Shown in pieces: positions 23,827 to 28,260 of a stretch of 28,260 nt of DNA (position 1 is its first letter; the number at the start of each line of letters is the position of its first letter). Under the pieces are notes generated by a model that saw only the letters and a list, made by a program, of their open reading frames with translations, was not told where the DNA came from and made no database searches. The stretch is from assembly GCA_937864935.1 (NCBI GenBank), contig CALMDN010000321.1, forward strand, positions 1-28,260, in the 5' to 3' direction. A program made the position numbers and the translations under genes. The stretch comes from an uncultured Bacteroidales bacterium. GTDB taxonomy: Bacteria > Bacteroidota > Bacteroidia > Bacteroidales > Lentimicrobiaceae.

Positions 23827-23852
23827 TTATTGATAAATAACCGACAAGCCAC

Positions 23853-24860
23853 ATGAAAGCATCACTGAAATTCCCGGGTATGAGTTTGCTAAGCCTGGCT
23901 ATTCTGCTTTTTCTTTCTTCATGCAACGAAGAATCCAGATCCACCAAAGCAGAATCCACAGGCAAACCTTCTGAAATTCTGGTAGTTACGAGCAAGCCAC
24001 TCTGGAAGAGTTCAGCAGGTGATTCGGTCAGGTCCTTTTTCAGCGGTCCTGCGGTTGGTCTGCCTCAACCCGAACCCCTGTATAAACTGGCTCAGGTAGA
24101 AATCGACGAGTTTAACAGGATATTGCAACCCCACCGGAACATTTTCATTATTGAAATTGATAGCAGCATCTCGGTACCACAGATTGAAATGAGGCGCGAT
24201 GTATGGGCTGCACCACAACGGGTCGTAAAAATTACAGGTGCTTCTATTGAGGGAATAAAGAGTATTTTCGAACAGAAAAAATACGAAATCCTGAATCTTT
24301 ATGACAATGCAGAAATCGAAAGACAGCAGAGCCTATATTCCAAATCATTAAATATCAAAGCGATTGAACTGGTTAAGAAGAAGTTCAATCTGAAAATAAA
24401 TATTCCCGCAGACTATTACGTGGCTGTTGACAAAGACAATTTTCTGTGGATCAGAAGGGAAGCGAATAAACTCAGTCAGGGACTCATCCTCTATTCCTAT
24501 CCTTATACAGACACAAACGCTTTTAACAGGAATAAGATAAAAGCGGTAAGAAACCAGTTTACAGAACTGTTTGTCCCAGGTCCCAGCGATAGCTCCTACA
24601 TGATTGTGGCTGATGAATTTATCCAACCAGTGAGCCGGAGTATTAAACTAAAAGATGAACTGGCGGTTGAAACCAGGGGATTGTGGGAAGTCAGAAAAGA
24701 TTTCATGGGTGGTCCCTATATCAGTTACACCTTTGTTGACAGAAAAAACAACATGGTTGTTACCCTCGACGGGTATGTATATGCCCCCAACGAAGACAAA
24801 AGGGATCTGCTCAAACAGGTTCAGGCAGTCCTGCTTTCGTTCGAATTTATTGAAAAATAG
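23853..24860 (+). CDS. DUF4837-family lipoprotein
   Basis: 335-residue predicted lipoprotein whose signal peptide ends in FLSSC (Cys24), followed by the acidic run NEES. The mature part opens with GKPSEILVVTSKPLWKSSAG and ends with FMGGPYISYTFVDRKNNMVV and YVYAPNEDKRDLLKQVQAVL, matching the DUF4837 pattern common in Bacteroidota. No catalytic motif is recognisable and the function is unknown; the family is often found as a single chromosomal gene. It has its own promoter box and a terminator on each side, so it is likely monocistronic. The ATG at 23853 gives the full signal peptide. Surface or periplasmic lipoprotein localisation is inferred. Confidence 0.85.
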   Translation: MKASLKFPGMSLLSLAILLFLSSCNEESRSTKAESTGKPSEILVVTSKPLWKSSAGDSVRSFFSGPAVGLPQPEPLYKLAQVEIDEFNRILQPHRNIFIIEIDSSISVPQIEMRRDVWAAPQRVVKITGASIEGIKSIFEQKKYEILNLYDNAEIERQQSLYSKSLNIKAIELVKKKFNLKINIPADYYVAVDKDNFLWIRREANKLSQGLILYSYPYTDTNAFNRNKIKAVRNQFTELFVPGPSDSSYMIVADEFIQPVSRSIKLKDELAVETRGLWEVRKDFMGGPYISYTFVDRKNNMVVTLDGYVYAPNEDKRDLLKQVQAVLLSFEFIEK

Positions 24861-24868
24861 GTGTTTAT

Positions 24869-24915
24869 AAGCACAATGAATTTTTTTTCAAAAAACTTGC
24901 ATTGTGCTTTTTTTT
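24869..24915 (+). terminator. Intrinsic terminator after the DUF4837 gene
   Basis: Perfect 10-bp stem AAGCACAATG / CATTGTGCTT (24869-24878, 24900-24909) closing a 21-nt A/T-rich loop, followed by a T-run to 24915. The right arm borders the -33 element of the next promoter. Confidence 0.85.
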
Positions 24916-24927
24916 GTTCTACTTTTG
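24897..24927 (+). promoter_or_regulatory. Promoter of the tetR-tolC-hlyD operon
   Basis: TTG at 24897-24899 and a perfect -7 box TACTTTTG at 24920-24927 are 20 nt apart, within the 19-21 nt spacing of Bacteroidota primary promoters. This is the best two-part promoter in the window. The -33 element overlaps the end of the preceding terminator hairpin loop, so the two units share this short stretch. Confidence 0.65.
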
Positions 24928-24934
24928 ACCACCT

Positions 24935-24956
24935 GGTTAAACTATTTGATTAAACC
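24935..24956. promoter_or_regulatory. Candidate TetR-family operator
   Basis: Imperfect palindrome GGTTAAA-N8-TTAAACC, with six of seven positions symmetric per arm, spans the expected transcription start just after the -7 box and lies 17 nt before the tetR ATG. Its position and 22-bp size fit autorepression by the TetR-type protein. A partial direct repeat, ATTTG(A)TTAAA, recurs at about 24945-24975. Confidence 0.5.
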
Positions 24957-24973
24957 ACATAGTTATTTGTTAA

Positions 24974-25585
24974 ATGACTGATTCTGATAAAAATACAGAA
25001 AAAACGATTCTTCTTTCAGCCCGGAAGATTTTCACCATTAAGGGGTTTGACGGAGCAAGGATGCAGGAAATTGCCGATGATGCGGGCATCAATAAGGCAT
25101 TGCTGCACTATTACTACCGGACGAAAGACAAGCTTTTTGAAGCTGTTTTCAAAGAAGTACTCAACCTGATCTTCCCGAAAATAATATCTATTCTACAATC
25201 ACCCATCCCGGTATTTGAAAAAATTGAGAAAATCAGCCTGACCTATATTGAGATGTTGAAACAAAATCCCGATCTGGCCATTTTCGTTTTCCATGAGATC
25301 AGCCGCAACCCCAGGCGTTTGGTCGAGAATTTCAGAAATGCCGGGATCGATTTTGAAATTATCAGAAGCCAGATATCCCTTGAAGCTGCCCGGGGGATTA
25401 TTGTTCCAATTAAAGCTGAACACCTGATTACCAACCTGATCAGTATGTGTGTATTCCCGTTTATCGCCAAACCAGTGCTTAAAGGAATGATGGGAATGGA
25501 TGAAGAAGCTTTTCAGCAATTTATTGAAGAAAGAAAATCGGTAATACCGCATACCCTGATCTTATCCTTAACACCCGACAAATGA
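24974..25585 (+). CDS. TetR/AcrR-family transcriptional regulator
   Basis: 203-residue repressor-type regulator. The N-terminal helix-turn-helix covers about 10-58: TILLSARKIFTIKGFDGARM, then IADDAGINKALLHYYYRTKD with the recognition helix in ALLHYYY, then KLFEAVFKEVL. The remaining helical domain would bind a ligand and form a dimer; its ligand cannot be read. It is the first gene of an efflux operon: the stop overlaps the tolC-like ATG in the sequence ATGA (4-nt overlap), implying coupled translation. Autorepression, relieved by a compound exported by the pump, is inferred from the operator-like palindrome at the promoter. It resembles the regulators placed before YbhG/HlyD-type efflux genes. 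Confidence 0.92.
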   Translation: MTDSDKNTEKTILLSARKIFTIKGFDGARMQEIADDAGINKALLHYYYRTKDKLFEAVFKEVLNLIFPKIISILQSPIPVFEKIEKISLTYIEMLKQNPDLAIFVFHEISRNPRRLVENFRNAGIDFEIIRSQISLEAARGIIVPIKAEHLITNLISMCVFPFIAKPVLKGMMGMDEEAFQQFIEERKSVIPHTLILSLTPDK

Positions 25586-26859
25586 AAGCAATGAAAAAAG
25601 GACTGGTCTGGCTGGTTTTATTCACCAGCACTGCAAGCGCTCAGGTTTCCGGTCCGCTCACACTCGATACATGCTATAAGCGTGCACAGGCCAATCACCC
25701 TTTGAGCAGACAAGCTCCTCTTTTTGAAGAAAGCACCCGGATGCAGGAATCGGTATTGTCATCCAACTATCTGCCCCAGGTATCCATAGGCGGACAAGTC
25801 AGCTGGCAATCCGATGTTACCGCTCTGCCCATCTCCATTCCCAATGTCAGTATCCCTTCTCTGGATAAAGACAGTTACAAAGTGAATCTCGATGTTAACC
25901 AATTGATCTGGGATGGTGGAATGATCTCCAGGCAAAAGGAGCTTGAAGAAGCCGGACTCCTGGTCAATCTGCAGACTGTGGAAATAGAAAACCATCGCCT
26001 GCGCGAAACAGTGAATCAGGTGTTCTTCACCATCCTGATCTATCAGGAAAGGGAAAAGCTACTCAGGCTCAGCATGTCTGAACTTCAGTCCAAGCTTCGA
26101 AAGATCCGTTCGGGAGTCGCCAATGGTACTGTTCTGCAGTCCAATGCTGATGTACTGGATGCCGAAATCATACACATAGAACAATCGCTTACAGAACTGG
26201 TGCACAGCAAGGCATCTGCCATCTATAAGCTGGGTGAATTGACCGGTACAAGTTTCAGTAACAACATTGAACTGGAGATTCCGGTTACCGACAGCCTGCC
26301 GCCAATGCTTACCGACTTAAGGCCTGAATACCGCTTGTTTGAGCTTCAGCAGGAAAAATTCGGCGTCCAGAAATCAATGACCGGGATCAGAATGCTGCCC
26401 CGGATATCCGCATTCGGTACAGTGGGCTACGGTAAACCCGGTTTAAACATGTTGTCAAATCAATTTGATGGTTTTGCCATGGTGGGAGCCCGTTTCTCAT
26501 GGACAATCTGGAACTGGAGTCAGCGCAGGAAAGAAACCAGGATTATAGAAATTCAGCAGGAAATTATAGAAACACAAAAGCAGAACTTTGAGAAAAACCA
26601 GCGTATCCTGCTGAACAGTCTGAAACAGGACATCCTCAAAACCGAAAATATGATTGCTGCTGACTTCAGAATTGTCAGTCTCCGTGATGCAGTAGAGAAG
26701 TCTGCAGCAGCCTTGCTTGATCAGGGAATGATTACTTCAACGGAATACCTGACTGAAAAGAACCAGCAGACACAGGCTCAGCTGAACCTGCAGCTTCATA
26801 AGATTCAGCTTCAGTTGGCCCGCATCAATTATATCACAGCATCAGGCATGTTAAAATAA
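25582..26859 (+). CDS. TolC-family outer-membrane efflux protein
   Basis: 425-residue exported protein with a short signal peptide (MKKGLVWLVLFTSTASAQ). It has the TolC/OEP organisation of two repeats, each with long amphipathic alpha-helical stretches (for example KLLRLSMSELQSKLRKIRSG and QEIIETQKQNFEKNQRILLN) and beta-rich porin strands such as GMISRQKELEEAGLLVNLQT preceded by LNVNQLIWDGG-type segments. It would trimerise to form the outer-membrane channel for the adaptor encoded next. The ATG at 25582 overlaps the tetR stop; an in-frame ATG at 25591 gives an equally good signal peptide. The adaptor gene follows after 28 nt. Substrate unknown. Confidence 0.9.
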   Translation: MKAMKKGLVWLVLFTSTASAQVSGPLTLDTCYKRAQANHPLSRQAPLFEESTRMQESVLSSNYLPQVSIGGQVSWQSDVTALPISIPNVSIPSLDKDSYKVNLDVNQLIWDGGMISRQKELEEAGLLVNLQTVEIENHRLRETVNQVFFTILIYQEREKLLRLSMSELQSKLRKIRSGVANGTVLQSNADVLDAEIIHIEQSLTELVHSKASAIYKLGELTGTSFSNNIELEIPVTDSLPPMLTDLRPEYRLFELQQEKFGVQKSMTGIRMLPRISAFGTVGYGKPGLNMLSNQFDGFAMVGARFSWTIWNWSQRRKETRIIEIQQEIIETQKQNFEKNQRILLNSLKQDILKTENMIAADFRIVSLRDAVEKSAAALLDQGMITSTEYLTEKNQQTQAQLNLQLHKIQLQLARINYITASGMLK

Positions 26860-26887
26860 TCCGGAAACAAAGAAAAACGTCAATCCA

Positions 26888-27778
26888 ATGAACACTTTCA
26901 AAACAATAATAATTCTGACAATGACCTCTTTACTGATGGGATCGTGTAAAAACAACCAAACAGTTTCTGATGCTTACGGGAATTTCGAAGCCGAAGAAAC
27001 TACAATTTCGAGCGAAGCCAACGGACGAATCATCTGGCTGGATGTTTCCGAAGGCCAGTTGCTGAAGAAAGGAGATACCATTGGGTTAATCGATACCACC
27101 GACCTCCATTACAGATTGCTCCAGCTGCAGTCGCAGAAGACAGCAATTCAGAGCAGGACTGCCGGGATACATGCCCAGGCTGCAGTTTATCAGCAACAGA
27201 AAGCCAACCTGAACAACGACCTGCAGAGGATTGAAAACCTGTTGAAAGCACAGGCAGCTACACCAAAACAGCTGGATGATATCACCGGATCTATCAGGGT
27301 GATTGATCAGCAGATTCTCAGCGTAAAAACACAGCTGGAGTCTGTTTCAGATGAGATAAAGGTGGTTGAAGCCCAGATTTCACAGGCTAAGGAAAACCTG
27401 AAACGATGCTATATAGTCAATCCGGTCGAAGGCTCAGTGCTGTCGAGTTTTGCTGAGGCCGGAGAGGTTACTGCTTTTGGAAAGCCGCTTTATAAAATTG
27501 CGGATCTCAGCACCATGGAGCTCCGGGTTTATGTGAGCGGTGATATGCTATCGTCCATTAAAACCGGTCAGAAAGCAAGGGTTTTCATCGACAATCAGGA
27601 GGGGCTGGAAGAACTGACAGGCTCTGTAACCTGGGTCTCCCCTTCAGCAGAATTCACTCCAAAAATCATTCAGACCCGGGAGGAAAGGGTCAACCTGGTT
27701 TATGCAGTAAAACTGCGTGTGGTGAACGATGGCAGACTCAAAATAGCGATGCCGGCTGAAGTTATTTTCGTCAAATGA
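26888..27778 (+). CDS. HlyD/YbhG-like efflux periplasmic adaptor lipoprotein
   Basis: 296-residue membrane-fusion protein. A lipobox MGSC (Cys20) suggests lipid anchoring in the inner membrane. The first lipoyl/barrel-sandwich half is TTISSEANGRIIWLDVSEGQ and KKGDTIGLID. A long coiled coil covers about 80-178 (LQLQSQKTAIQSRTAGIHAQ through EAQISQAKENLKR). The second half YIVNPVEGSVLSSFAEAGEV and a beta-barrel LRVYVSGDMLSSIKTGQKAR follow. It would link an inner-membrane pump to the TolC-like channel. ABC-type or RND-type pumps use such adaptors; the pump itself is not in the window, because the next gene is a DUF2147 protein. Operon with tetR and tolC is clear. Confidence 0.9.
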   Translation: MNTFKTIIILTMTSLLMGSCKNNQTVSDAYGNFEAEETTISSEANGRIIWLDVSEGQLLKKGDTIGLIDTTDLHYRLLQLQSQKTAIQSRTAGIHAQAAVYQQQKANLNNDLQRIENLLKAQAATPKQLDDITGSIRVIDQQILSVKTQLESVSDEIKVVEAQISQAKENLKRCYIVNPVEGSVLSSFAEAGEVTAFGKPLYKIADLSTMELRVYVSGDMLSSIKTGQKARVFIDNQEGLEELTGSVTWVSPSAEFTPKIIQTREERVNLVYAVKLRVVNDGRLKIAMPAEVIFVK

Positions 27779-27818
27779 AGTATCTTCGGCTCATATTCAC
27801 CAATTAAACTATGTAAAC

Positions 27819-28260
27819 ATGAAGCAGGTATTTATTGCAGCCATTCTTGGCATCGGGTTCCTTTTACCTTCAGTGGTTATCGGACAATCCAGTAAAGCAG
27901 ACCGCATCTCAGGCATTTATTTAACCTACGATGACGAAACAGGGAAAGAGAAATCCCAGGTCAAGATACACAAGGCCTCCAATGGCCGGTATGTGGGTGA
28001 AATTGTCTGGTTGAAAGAACCCAAAGAGACCAATGGAAAAGAAAAGCTGGATAAAAACAATCCGGAAACCAAACTACAGTCCAGAAAGATTATGGGATTG
28101 CAGATACTTAAGGATTTTACTTACGATGCTGCGAATGATGAATGGAGCGGAGGCACCATCTACAATCCTTCGAGTGGCAAGACCTACAACTGCTATATGA
28201 AATTTGAGAGTGGCAAGTCGCTCAAAATCAGGGGATACATCGGTAAAGCCTGGATGGGTC
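27819..28260 (+). CDS. DUF2147-domain exported protein (partial, runs off the window)
   Basis: 147 codons are visible from ATG 27819 to the window end with no stop. A signal peptide (MKQVFIAAILGIGFLLPSVV, cleavage near IGQSS) precedes the DUF2147 core: ISGIYLTYDDETGKEKSQVK, VGEIVWLKEPKE, MGLQILKDFTYDAANDEWSG, GTIYNPSSGKTYNCYMKFES and LKIRGYIGKAWMG. The family is a small lipocalin-like beta-barrel found in exported proteins of unknown function. Only a few residues should be missing, since members end soon after the GxxxxxG strand. It starts 40 nt after the hlyD-like stop; TATCTTCG at 27781-27788, one mismatch from TAnnTTTG, may give it its own promoter. Confidence 0.85.
   Translation, partial: MKQVFIAAILGIGFLLPSVVIGQSSKADRISGIYLTYDDETGKEKSQVKIHKASNGRYVGEIVWLKEPKETNGKEKLDKNNPETKLQSRKIMGLQILKDFTYDAANDEWSGGTIYNPSSGKTYNCYMKFESGKSLKIRGYIGKAWMG

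Noticed and set aside
1..28260. Search by eye for tRNA, rRNA, CRISPR arrays, transposases and phage genes.
   Set aside because: None was found that I could support; intergenic regions are short and contain mainly promoters and hairpins.

Overview
The window looks like a chromosomal segment of a Bacteroidota bacterium, probably an anaerobic Bacteroidales-type organism. The reasons are perfect TAnnTTTG -7 promoter boxes before several genes, near absence of Shine-Dalgarno sequences, many SPII lipoproteins of Bacteroidota-typical families (DUF4403, DUF4837, DUF2807), TonB C-terminal modules carrying a PGG motif, and a methylmalonyl-CoA decarboxylase operon typical of propionate formers. No rRNA, tRNA, CRISPR array, transposase or prophage gene is visible. 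No gene-free stretch exceeds 300 bases.

Layout. 1-98: 5' end of a response regulator (minus). 213-1193: dusB (minus), almost touching a divergent CPBP membrane protease (plus). 2291-5514: cysS, then an M2-family lipoprotein peptidase ending in a strong terminator. 5792-6526: a DUF2807 lipoprotein with its own terminator. 9465-6702 (minus): an exonuclease/GIY-YIG fusion followed after 4 nt by a DUF4403 lipoprotein. 10122-9691 (minus): Hsp20, bracketed by hairpins. 10931-10317 (minus): udk. 11493-11089 (minus): an orphan four-helix-bundle gene with low-complexity, partly inverted flanks.

16223-11613 (minus) is a compact operon: methylmalonyl-CoA epimerase, carboxyltransferase (MmdA), a lamin-tail/OadG fusion, biotin carrier and the Na+-pumping beta subunit. 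Together they would convert methylmalonyl-CoA to propionyl-CoA and export Na+.

16496-21759 is the most unusual part. A tonB gene and a secreted VIT-VWA-TonB_C protein lie on the minus strand. Diverging from them are an ECF-type sigma factor and a zinc-finger anti-sigma-like membrane protein whose periplasmic end is also a TonB_C domain. Three of the four neighbouring genes therefore end in TonB_C. The layout suggests a cell-surface signalling unit in which TonB_C replaces the usual FecR sensor; this is inference.

21929-28260 (plus): MltD-like transglycosylase with three LysM domains, a DUF4837 lipoprotein, a TetR-TolC-HlyD efflux operon with a candidate operator at its promoter, and the 5' part of a DUF2147 gene that runs off the window.
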